Positions 1 through 6,231 of a stretch of 14,489 nucleotides of DNA are shown here, one piece after another. Under the pieces are notes generated by a model, which saw only the letters and a program-made list of their open reading frames with translations, searched no databases and was not told where the DNA came from. Each line of letters begins with the position of its first letter. Positions within the stretch are counted from its first letter, which is position 1. The position numbers and the translations under genes were made by a program. The stretch is from an uncultured bacterium. Its GTDB lineage: Bacteria; Verrucomicrobiota; Kiritimatiellia; RFP12; UBA1067. The stretch covers positions 1 to 14,489 of the forward strand of contig URIT01000083.1 of assembly GCA_900547945.1 (NCBI GenBank). Reading direction: 5' to 3'.

Positions 1-502
1 TGAACGTCGAGGGCTCGTCGATGAAGGCGTTGAGCGGCGCGTCGTACTCGTCGACAAGGACGGCGAACCGCCCCGTCTCGGACTTCTCCGGCAATTCATC
101 CAAAAGCCGCTTGAAGTTGAGCTCCGCCGCGATCTGCGGGTCGTGTTCGATCCCCTGCTCGATCATCGCCGAGCGGACGACCTCCTGCAGTCCCGCGCGC
201 ACGCCCTCCGGCGTCGCGGCGCAGGCGTCCGTCATCCGAAACCGGATGACCTTGTGTTTTCCCCAGTCGTAGTCCGTCCCGTCGATGGCAAGTCCCCTGA
301 AGTAGTCGCGCTTGCCCTGCAGGAGCGTCGTCAGCGTGTTGATCATCAGCGACTTGCCGAAGCGGCGCGGCCGCGCGATGAAGAACACCGTGTCGGGGTC
401 GCGCTGCAGAAGCCGGTGGAAGTACGCCGTCTTGTCGACGTACACCACGTCCTTCTCCCGCATCCGCTCGAACGCGGCCGTCGCTGTGACAATCTGCTTC
501 AT
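1..502 (-). CDS. AAA-ATPase-like protein with probable C-terminal nuclease domain (5' part only)
   Basis: The first 167 residues of a minus-strand gene are present; the rest lies beyond the left edge. The N-terminus carries YVDKT (residues 21-25), then the Walker A stretch ARPRRFGKS (43-51), and a Walker B-like stretch VLVDEYDAPLN (148-158). This order (DKT, RPRRFGKS, DEYD) is diagnostic of the AAA-ATPase-like family PF09820. Known members are usually about 500-600 residues and end in a PD-(D/E)XK nuclease-like domain (DUF1703), which cannot be seen here. The cellular role of the family is not established; it is often multi-copy in gut and PVC/Bacteroidetes genomes. The chosen ATG is the only good one and follows a TATAAT box by seven bases, so the transcript may be leaderless. 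It lies downstream of the damaged MFS gene on the same strand and probably has its own promoter. Confidence 0.88.
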   Translation of the reverse strand, partial: MKQIVTATAAFERMREKDVVYVDKTAYFHRLLQRDPDTVFFIARPRRFGKSLMINTLTTLLQGKRDYFRGLAIDGTDYDWGKHKVIRFRMTDACAATPEGVRAGLQEVVRSAMIEQGIEHDPQIAAELNFKRLLDELPEKSETGRFAVLVDEYDAPLNAFIDEPSTF

Positions 503-509
503 GCCGCCC

Positions 510-518
510 ATTATACCA
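510..518 (-). promoter_or_regulatory. Extended -10 promoter of the left-edge ATPase gene
   Basis: On the minus strand the word TGGTATAAT is seen, a consensus TATAAT with a TGN extension. It ends seven bases before the ATG at 502, so transcription would start at or next to the start codon and no Shine-Dalgarno is possible. No convincing -35 is visible, which fits an extended -10 promoter. The same nine-base word precedes the other ATPase gene, on the plus strand at 6205-6213. Confidence 0.6.
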
Positions 519-545
519 AAATCAGGCGCGCTGGGAGGGGCGCGC
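518..545 (-). terminator. Weak candidate terminator after the MFS remnant
   Basis: On the minus strand two GCGCGC arms (540-545 and 526-531) enclose an eight-base loop and are followed a few bases later by ATTTT. The stem is short beyond the six G/C pairs and the T run is brief, so this is only a possible end of the uronate operon. Confidence 0.25.
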
Positions 546-571
546 TCCTGCGCGTCCACCGCCATGTGCCG

Positions 572-978
572 TCATTCCACGACGCGGTCGCGGCGGAAGG
601 TGAAGAGGAACGACGCGAGTAACGCCGCGACGCCGACGAGATAGCCCGCGCCGAGGACGCCGAAGCCGATCTCGAAGCCTCGCACCCCATAGCGGTCGGA
701 CAACGCACCCAGCAGTAGCGGCGACAGTGACCCGATGAAGAAGGCGATCATCGTCATCAGCCCCTCGGCACTCGCCCGATGCGCCGGCGCGACGGCGTCG
801 TCACGGCGAGCGTGCAGAAGAGCGCGGTGTTGACCCAGCCGATCTGGAGGTCGGTGAGGCCGAGATCTTCCTGAATCGGGATCGTCAGCAGCCCGAACAG
901 CGCACGATCCGCCTGATGGAAGAAGAACGCACCGCTCAGGAGCGCGAGGACAACCCACTTGTAGCCGCGCGCGTTCAC
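572..978 (-). pseudogene. MFS transporter remnant (first and last membrane segments only)
   Basis: The gene starts with GTG at 978, overlapping the TGA of the mannonate dehydratase gene (GTGA), the usual sign of translational coupling. The reading frame gives a typical MFS N-terminus: YKWVVLALLSGAFFFHQADR (first membrane helix), then FGLLTIPIQEDLGLTDLQIG and WVNTALFCTLAV (start of helix 2). It then turns into Arg-rich nonsense and stops at about 757. In another frame, from about 800 to 572, an MFS C-terminus appears: EGLMTMIAFFIGSLSPLLLG, ALSDRYG, and a last helix ending FLFTFRRDRVVE. About 300 residues (helices 2 to 10) are missing and the two ends are out of frame, so no working transporter can be made from this sequence. 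The intact protein would probably have imported a hexuronate or oligosaccharide, judging from its place after uxuA. An assembly collapse is an alternative to a real deletion. Confidence 0.82.
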
Positions 979-1973
979 ATGATCCCCCGGATGTAGCCGA
1001 GCGCGAACGCCATGCCGGTCTCCCACCAGTCGGCCGCCTCCAGGCGCGGCGTGTGGTCGGGCACGACCGTCCCCGTGAAGCCGCACCGTTCGTAAATCGC
1101 CATCGCCTTCCTCATGTCCACATAGCCGTCGTCAATGAAAACCTCCGAATAGCGCGGCAGCTGGCCCGAGACATTGCGGAAGTGGACGTAGCCGATCTTG
1201 CCGGCCGACGCGAACTCCTCGATGGCCGCGTAGACGTCGACGCCGCGCATGGTCGAAATCGTGCCCTGGCAGAATTCGATCGCGTTCGCCGGCGAGTCGA
1301 CGAGCCGCATCAGCTTGCGGTAGCCTTCGACCGAGGTGAGCGGACGATACGTGCCCTTCAGGTATTCGATCGGCGGATCGTCCGGGTGCGCGCAGAGCCG
1401 CATCCCGTACTTCTCGGCGACGGGACAGAGGTTTTCGAGAAAATACTTGAGGCGCGCCCAGTGCTGTTCGGGCGTCGTCGGCGGCAGCACAGCCACCGCG
1501 CTGCGGCGCTCGATCTCGGTGTTGAACCAGAAGCGACGGGACGGCAGTGGCGAATGGTCGACCTTCGCCTCGTCGAACATCTTGATCGAGGCCGCGCCGC
1601 GTCCGTTCGTGTTGTTCGCCTCCGTGTAGTAGCCCTGCACGCCGCAACAGCTGAAGTTGTAGCCGAAGACCTTCATTCCGGCCTTGCCCGCGTTCTCGAC
1701 GGTCTGGATCAGGTTCGCCATCTGCTCCTCCTTGCCCGGCTCGTCGAGGACAACGTGGTCGAGGTGCTGGGGATGGAAGTTCTCGATGCCCTCCAGAACG
1801 AGCCCGTGCTTCGCGGCCTGTTCACGGATGCGCACGAAGTCCTCCAGATGCCACACACCGTCGCCCGCACCGAACGGCACCCAGGCGATCACCGTCTCGC
1901 AGCCGAGCTGCCGCGCCAGCGCGAGGTGGCGATCCGACCACTTTTCGGGGTGAAGACACAATCCGAGTTTCAT
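975..1973 (-). CDS. uxuA: D-mannonate dehydratase
   Basis: This 332-residue cytoplasmic TIM-barrel protein converts D-mannonate to 2-keto-3-deoxy-D-gluconate (EC 4.2.1.8) in hexuronate breakdown. Family signatures are present in order: GIENFHP (62-68), HPDDPP (196-201), FCQGT (234-238), HFRNV (264-268), DGYVDM (282-287) and PDHTPR (305-310). H196, C235, H264 and D306 fall where the family binds its catalytic Mn2+, so the enzyme looks intact. It is shorter than E. coli UxuA (about 394 residues) but matches the compact bacterial form. The ATG is preceded by AAGGAAAGAAG. It sits 43 bases after the SDR gene and its stop overlaps the start of the MFS remnant. The context (SDR, UxuA, MFS, secreted hydrolases) supports uronate or uronate-polymer use. 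It is the only evidently intact cytoplasmic enzyme of the operon. Confidence 0.92.
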   Translation of the reverse strand: MKLGLCLHPEKWSDRHLALARQLGCETVIAWVPFGAGDGVWHLEDFVRIREQAAKHGLVLEGIENFHPQHLDHVVLDEPGKEEQMANLIQTVENAGKAGMKVFGYNFSCCGVQGYYTEANNTNGRGAASIKMFDEAKVDHSPLPSRRFWFNTEIERRSAVAVLPPTTPEQHWARLKYFLENLCPVAEKYGMRLCAHPDDPPIEYLKGTYRPLTSVEGYRKLMRLVDSPANAIEFCQGTISTMRGVDVYAAIEEFASAGKIGYVHFRNVSGQLPRYSEVFIDDGYVDMRKAMAIYERCGFTGTVVPDHTPRLEAADWWETGMAFALGYIRGIM

Positions 1974-2016
1974 GGTGTTCGCTTCTTTCCTTGCCTTGCC
2001 GTAGTGACGGAGACCT

Positions 2017-2526
2017 TCAGCGTTCCCGCATCTTCGAGGTGTCGTCCTCGCACGCGGCGGGATAGAGCTGGGCGGTCGAGCCGCCGTCCATCACGAGCCG
2101 CGCACCCTGAAAACCGCGCGCGCCGTCGCTCGCGAGGAACGCGACGGCCTCCGCCACGTCGGCACCGGTCGCCTCGTGTCCGTTCGGCACGAGCGAACGC
2201 CGCTGGGCCTTGATCTCGTCCGAGAGGAAGTTCCAGCGGCTCGTCCAGATGAAGCCCGGCGCGACCATGTTGACGCGAATGCCCTTCGGACCCAGGTCGA
2301 CCGCGAACGCCTTCATCATCGCCGCGATGTCCGCGCGTCGCGAGACGTCGCACGTCAGCGCGCGGAAGCCGGAGAGTCCACGCGCCTCCAACGCCCGCAC
2401 GCCCTCCGTAACGGAGGCGTCGTTCGACCCGCAGAGGAAGACCTTCGCCCCCTCGCGGAGAAACCGGTCGACGATCTCCAGCCCCGTGTTCCGGCACCCA
2501 CCGGTCACGACCACAACCTTGTCCAT
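2017..2526 (-). CDS. SDR-family oxidoreductase lacking its catalytic centre (likely former mannonate/fructuronate oxidoreductase)
   Basis: The frame encodes 169 residues, whereas classical SDR proteins have about 250. The N-terminal Rossmann part is present: VVVVTGGCRNTG (4-15, cofactor-binding glycine motif of the TGGxRNTG type), KVFLCG, and CDVS (59-62). The C-terminal part is also clear: LGPKGIRVNMVAPGF (78-92), the AFLASD region and the VMDGG motif. Between MMKAFA (to residue 75) and VDLGPKG about 85 residues are missing, including the NAG motif, the catalytic Ser and the YxxxK pair. The deletion keeps the frame, so a protein may be made, but it should not be a working dehydrogenase. Next to uxuA the full-length enzyme would plausibly be the SDR-type D-mannonate/fructuronate oxidoreductase (as UxuB of Bacillus), an inference from context. 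ATG 2526 is chosen because AAGGA lies just upstream; a longer start at 2577 would overlap the previous gene. Confidence 0.8.
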   Translation of the reverse strand: MDKVVVVTGGCRNTGLEIVDRFLREGAKVFLCGSNDASVTEGVRALEARGLSGFRALTCDVSRRADIAAMMKAFAVDLGPKGIRVNMVAPGFIWTSRWNFLSDEIKAQRRSLVPNGHEATGADVAEAVAFLASDGARGFQGARLVMDGGSTAQLYPAACEDDTSKMRER

Positions 2527-2555
2527 GTTCCTTGTCTCCAAGTTCCCGACAACCA

Positions 2556-4247
2556 TCATTCCGACACGTTCCCCCAACGGTCGACGCTACGGACGGCATA
2601 CACGCCCTTCGCACCCTTCACGTCCAGCCGTGTCGCGACCGTCGAGGCGATTTGCTCCCCGTCGCGGTAGACACGGTAGTAGACGTGGTCGGAGTCAGCC
2701 GAGGTATTCCAGACGAGTGCGCCGTCGCCACCCAACTTCACGCCCGTGACGGACGGTGGCGTACGATCCGTGTAGTCCGTCGTGAAGAACGCCATCGCGC
2801 GGGACGGCAGCGTCGTCGCGAAAACGCCGTTCGTCGCCACGACCACGCCTTTCATGGGCTGGAGGTCGTTGAAGGCGTTCATCGGTGGCTTCGCCGAATC
2901 ATACTCGTAGACGCGCAGAGGCTTCGCGAACGGATGCGCGCTCGTGATCCGTACCGTCTTCGCCGCGCCCCAGTTGATCACGGCGACCGAGCAGGAACCG
3001 TCCGGGTTCGTGACCGCGCCGACGCGCAGCTCCGGGTCGTCGAACACGGGCTCCAGCACACGCGCCCCCTTGCGGAAGAGCTTCACGAGGTAGCCCATCG
3101 TGTAGAGATCGGGATAGGACGAGTAGTCCTTGTTCTCGTCGTCCCAGCGGAAGAGACCGTTCTTGTTGTAGCGCACGTCGAGTCCCCAGCCCGAAAACCG
3201 CGCGACGTCATAGCGCGCCTTCTCCTCGGGCGTGTCGCCGTCCTCGCGCAGAAACGGATCGGGATAGTCGACGAACGTCCAGCTCACCGCATTGAGCGCA
3301 CCCGCATTCAGCGCCGCGAGGCCCATCTCCGCACGGCAGATCGCGACCTCGCGCGCAAACGCGCTCATCGGCCACCGCCAGCCGCCGTGCCCGTCGTCGC
3401 GCATGTGCCCCTCGCGGAACGGCACGTTCCGCCCCGTCATGCCCCACTCGCCGAGCGAGATGCGCTTTTCGCGTCCGAGGCAGAGCGAGACGAGATTCGT
3501 CAGATGGCCGTAGACATCGTTGTAGACCCGCGCCTCGCCCGGCTTCGCCGCGCGGTCGTAGTAGTGCCAGCAGTAGACCTCGGTGATGTCGTTGAGGTTC
3601 TTCGTCGCCCAGACGACATCGTCGATGTACTTCGGCGTGGCGGAGTCGGGCGTCATGAGGCCGATGTCGAGCCCGTGGCGGCGGAATGCCGCGTAGAGCG
3701 CGCGGCACAGCTTTTCGTAGACGTCGCGGTGCGTCGAGAACCAGCCCCACGTCGGGCCGGACGCCATCTCGTTCGTAAGCGCGTAGTAGCGGATCTTCAC
3801 GCACATGCGCACCTTGACGAGGTAGTCGAGCCGCGTGGCGACGTTCTCGCAGTAGCCCTCGAAGTCGAAGTCGTCCGTGATGACCGGCATGCGCCCCGGC
3901 ACGAGGTAGAGCGTCGTGCCCGCCCGGCGGAACGTCGCGTCGTAGTAGTCGGCGAACGAGTCCATCGCCTCCCGCGTCCAGTCGGCAAAGCCCGCGAAAA
4001 CACGCGAATAGGTCGGCGCGATCTCGCGGAAGGTCTTCAGCACGCGCTGGTCGCGGAATTCGTCCGACATCAGTGGCAGCATCGTCGCCTCCGAGTTGTG
4101 GAACCCGAAGCCGCCCCAGAGCCAACGCATGCGCGGCTTCGTCAGCGTGACCTCCGTGACGTCCGACGACACTGAACTTCCATTCGCGTTCGTCGTTCCC
4201 GCACATGCAATGCCCAACACAACAACGGCTATCTTAAGAAGTTTCAT
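2556..4247 (-). CDS. Secreted clan GH-A-like glycoside hydrolase with FN3-like C-terminus (paralogue 2)
   Basis: The product has 563 residues. Residues 1-22 form a signal peptide (MKLLKIAVVVLGIACAGTTN region); the Cys at 15 makes only a poor lipobox. A TIM-barrel catalytic domain (about 35-400) contains YYALTNE (154-160), where Glu160 fits the acid/base of clan GH-A, and ISLGEWG (263-269), where Glu267 fits the nucleophile. SWTFVDYPDPF (322-332) and the GYLVKLFRKGARVL segment (385-398) follow. A beta-sandwich (about 405-490) with SVAVINWG and a fibronectin III-like domain (about 495-561) complete it. I cannot assign a GH family or substrate; the neighbourhood suggests a uronate-containing glycan. 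It is clearly homologous along its length to the gene upstream at 4285-5967, from which 37 bases separate it. The start was set at the ATG before the signal peptide, with GGAGG and AGGGA upstream; a longer frame to 4328 would overlap the neighbour. Confidence 0.82.
   Translation of the reverse strand: MKLLKIAVVVLGIACAGTTNANGSSVSSDVTEVTLTKPRMRWLWGGFGFHNSEATMLPLMSDEFRDQRVLKTFREIAPTYSRVFAGFADWTREAMDSFADYYDATFRRAGTTLYLVPGRMPVITDDFDFEGYCENVATRLDYLVKVRMCVKIRYYALTNEMASGPTWGWFSTHRDVYEKLCRALYAAFRRHGLDIGLMTPDSATPKYIDDVVWATKNLNDITEVYCWHYYDRAAKPGEARVYNDVYGHLTNLVSLCLGREKRISLGEWGMTGRNVPFREGHMRDDGHGGWRWPMSAFAREVAICRAEMGLAALNAGALNAVSWTFVDYPDPFLREDGDTPEEKARYDVARFSGWGLDVRYNKNGLFRWDDENKDYSSYPDLYTMGYLVKLFRKGARVLEPVFDDPELRVGAVTNPDGSCSVAVINWGAAKTVRITSAHPFAKPLRVYEYDSAKPPMNAFNDLQPMKGVVVATNGVFATTLPSRAMAFFTTDYTDRTPPSVTGVKLGGDGALVWNTSADSDHVYYRVYRDGEQIASTVATRLDVKGAKGVYAVRSVDRWGNVSE
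2578..2687 (-). repeat. FN3 3'-end repeat, copy B
   Basis: These 110 bases match 4307-4416 in the same orientation with about 12 differences counted by eye. They encode the end of the FN3-like domain of the second hydrolase. The rest of the two genes is far less alike. Confidence 0.8.
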
Positions 4248-4284
4248 CGTTTCCCTGCCTCCGTGCAAATCCTGTCCAGTCCGT

Positions 4285-5967
4285 CTATCGTCCCACATTG
4301 TTCCAGCGGTCGACACTGCGGACGGCATAGTCGCCCTTCGCGCCCTTCACGTCGAGCCGCGTCGCGACCGTCGAGGCAATCTGCACCCCGTCGCGGTAGA
4401 CGCGGTAGTAGACATGGGCGGGCCCCGTTGAAGCCGTCCATGAAAGGACGCCGCCCTTCAGCTCCACGCCCCCGACAGCCGGCGGCGTGCGGTCGATGTA
4501 GTCTGTCGTCAGGAACGTCATCGACTTCGCGGGCAACGCGACCGTAAACACGCCGCCCGTCGCCGTCACCGTGCCGGACGCGGCCTGAAGGTCGTTGAAG
4601 GCATTCAGCGGCGGGTTCGCCGCCTCGTAGACAATGCGGCGGAGCGGCTGGTGGAGGGACGGCGTGCCGTCCATGCGCGTCTGCCAGGTCGAACAATCGA
4701 CCGTCACCGTCTTCGCCGGGCCCCGGTTGATGAGCGCAATCGACACGGAACGGTCGGCGTTGAAGACCGCGCCGCCGCGCAGCATCGGGTCGGCGAACGT
4801 ACACGGCAGCACCGTCGCGTTCTTGCGGAAGAGCTTCACGAGCCAGCCCACCGCGTACAGCTCCTCGTAGGCCGCGTAGTCGCGGTCGATGCTCGACCAG
4901 CGGAAGATGCCCCACTTGTTGTACTTGCCGTCGAGGCGCCACCCGCTCCGCCCCGCCGAATACCACGCCTTCTCCTCGTCCGAGTCGCCGTCCTCGACCA
5001 CGAACGGGTCGGGATAGTCGACGAAGCTCCAGTCCACACAGGCGACCGCGCCGTTGTTCATCGCCGCGAGGCCGATCTCGCACTTGGCGAGGACACTTTC
5101 GCCGCGCGTCTCGGGCTGGCGCAGATGGTAGTTCGTGTCGTCCACCATGACCGTGGAGCGTTCGGGCGCGGGGCGGAAGCCCCACTCGCCGAGGATGTAG
5201 CGCTTGTTGGCGGCCTTGCGCGCGAACTGGACGGCCCGGTCGAAGAAGTCGTTGTACTGCTGCCAGAGCGTGAGGTCGTCCGTGCGGCCGTCGACGTACC
5301 AGTGCGAGCAGAACGCCCCAACGTAGTCGTTCATGTTGTCCCGTACCCATTCGAGCCCCGTCCAGACCTTGTCGGGCGTGGACGACTCGTCCGTCGCGAG
5401 AAGCCGGATGTCGAGTCCGTGCCGGCGGAAGGCATGGAAGAGCGCCGCGTTATAGGCCTTGTAGAGATCCCACTTCTTCTCGCGGGAAAACCAGCCCCAG
5501 CGCTCGCCCGCCATCAGTTCGTTCGTCAGGCAGTAGTAGCGGATCTTGCGGCAGGTACGGACGTTGACGAGGTAGGCGAGGTTCTTCGCGACCTTCTCGG
5601 CATACGCCTCCGGATCCAGCGTGTCGGGCAGGATCGGCATCGCACACGGCACGGCGTAGAGCGTTGTCTGCGCGCCACGGAACGTGAGGTCGTAGTAGTC
5701 CGCAAACGAATCAAGCTCCTCTTTCGTCGAATCCGCGAAACCCGTGTAGCCGCGGGCGAAGCTCGGCGAAAGCTCGCGGAACGTCTTCAGGACGCGCTGG
5801 TCGCGGAAGTCCTCCGGCATGATGCGGAGGAAGTTCGCCTCCGAGTTCTGGAAGCCAAACCCGTTGAAGAGCCAGAGGAAGTAGGGCTTCGAGATCGTGA
5901 CGTCCGCCGCCGTGGCGGACATGGCCGCCACGGCGCAGACGCCCGCAAGGAAAGACTGTTTGACCAT
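4285..5967 (-). CDS. Secreted clan GH-A-like glycoside hydrolase with FN3-like C-terminus (paralogue 1)
   Basis: This is the first gene of the operon, 560 residues from ATG 5967. The start gives a clean signal peptide (MVKQSFLAGVCAVAAMSATA, cleavage after ATA-A). The catalytic TIM barrel has YYCLTNE (144-150; Glu150 as likely acid/base) and YILGEWG (257-263; Glu261 as likely nucleophile), then DWSFVDYPDPF (312-322). The beta-sandwich with SVSIALINRG (407-416) and LPAKSMTFLTTDY (478-490) is followed by an FN3-like domain (493-558). The architecture resembles GH39/GH51/GH30-type enzymes, but no family signature is decisive. An in-frame ATG at 5994 adds nine residues and lies seven bases after a TATAAT box, so a leaderless longer form is possible. 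Polymer hydrolysis outside the cytoplasm feeding UxuA is the inferred role. Confidence 0.83.
   Translation of the reverse strand: MVKQSFLAGVCAVAAMSATAADVTISKPYFLWLFNGFGFQNSEANFLRIMPEDFRDQRVLKTFRELSPSFARGYTGFADSTKEELDSFADYYDLTFRGAQTTLYAVPCAMPILPDTLDPEAYAEKVAKNLAYLVNVRTCRKIRYYCLTNELMAGERWGWFSREKKWDLYKAYNAALFHAFRRHGLDIRLLATDESSTPDKVWTGLEWVRDNMNDYVGAFCSHWYVDGRTDDLTLWQQYNDFFDRAVQFARKAANKRYILGEWGFRPAPERSTVMVDDTNYHLRQPETRGESVLAKCEIGLAAMNNGAVACVDWSFVDYPDPFVVEDGDSDEEKAWYSAGRSGWRLDGKYNKWGIFRWSSIDRDYAAYEELYAVGWLVKLFRKNATVLPCTFADPMLRGGAVFNADRSVSIALINRGPAKTVTVDCSTWQTRMDGTPSLHQPLRRIVYEAANPPLNAFNDLQAASGTVTATGGVFTVALPAKSMTFLTTDYIDRTPPAVGGVELKGGVLSWTASTGPAHVYYRVYRDGVQIASTVATRLDVKGAKGDYAVRSVDRWNNVGR
4307..4416 (-). 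repeat. FN3 3'-end repeat, copy A
   Basis: This is the partner of 2578-2687. The encoded segment (VYYRVYRDG to VDRWNNV) shares 37 of 40 residues with the paralogue, far above the similarity elsewhere in the proteins. Confidence 0.8.
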
Positions 5968-6001
5968 CTGCCTGTTTCTCCAATTGGGGGACATGGCGCG
6001 G

Positions 6002-6031
6002 ATTATAGCAATTACAGCCGACAAGCCGCAA
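6002..6031 (-). promoter_or_regulatory. Promoter of the hydrolase/uronate operon
   Basis: On the minus strand TATAAT (6002-6007) is preceded by an 18-base spacer and TTGCGG (6026-6031), a partial -35. The predicted start of transcription is close to 5995. It is the only good promoter upstream of the operon. Confidence 0.6.
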
Positions 6032-6040
6032 GCCGACAAG
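6016..6040 (-). promoter_or_regulatory. Direct repeat over the -35: candidate activator site
   Basis: AGCCGACAAG occurs at 6016-6025 and again at 6031-6040, a 15-base period, with CCGCA between them, so a third near-copy (GCCGCAAG) sits in the middle. The repeat covers the -35 and the DNA just upstream. AraC/XylR proteins bind direct repeats in this position, and a XylR-like gene lies nearby at 7679-8824. The link is inferred. Confidence 0.45.
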
Positions 6041-6098
6041 GGTACAATTCCAGCACAACAAAAGTCACAGAATTTCACCCGTGCTTCCGTTCATGTGA

Positions 6099-6187
6099 GG
6101 CGACTAAACATCAAATCTGAATTTAGTCGCCCGTTTTTAGCGTCTCATTTTCGGGCGACTAAATTGAGAATCAAAATTTAGTCGCCC
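6099..6187. repeat. Four alternating GGCGACTAAAT / ATTTAGTCGCC words
   Basis: The copies are GGCGACTAAA at 6099-6108, ATTTAGTCGCCCG at 6121-6133, CGGGCGACTAAATT at 6152-6165 and AATTTAGTCGCCC at 6175-6187. Copies 2 and 3 form perfect 13-base arms around an 18-base loop. Copies 3 and 4 form perfect 13-base arms around a 9-base loop. The last copy ends 17 bases before the extended -10 of the rightward promoter, so it covers the -35 position. Clustered operators or alternative RNA/DNA hairpins both fit; no T run follows, so it is not a simple terminator. Confidence 0.85.
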
Positions 6188-6204
6188 CACTTTGCAACGC
6201 TTTA

Positions 6205-6213
6205 TGGTATAAT
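6205..6213 (+). promoter_or_regulatory. Extended -10 promoter of the ATPase-regulator pair
   Basis: TGGTATAAT matches an extended -10 box. Transcription would start near 6220, leaving a leader of about 12-20 bases with AGGAGAGG (6224-6231). No -35 is recognisable; the inverted repeat copy at 6175-6187 occupies that region. Confidence 0.6.
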
Positions 6214-6231
6214 CCGCATGCACAGGAGAGG

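Noticed and set aside
1053..6120. Long plus-strand open frames at 1053-2213, 2532-4175 and 4651-6120
   Set aside because: They lie opposite well-supported minus-strand genes, are extremely rich in Arg, Val, Ala and His, and show no domain; they are by-products of G/C-biased third positions.
6099..6187. CRISPR-like array
   Set aside because: The four words alternate in orientation, are only 10-13 bases long and have short unequal gaps; no cas gene is near.
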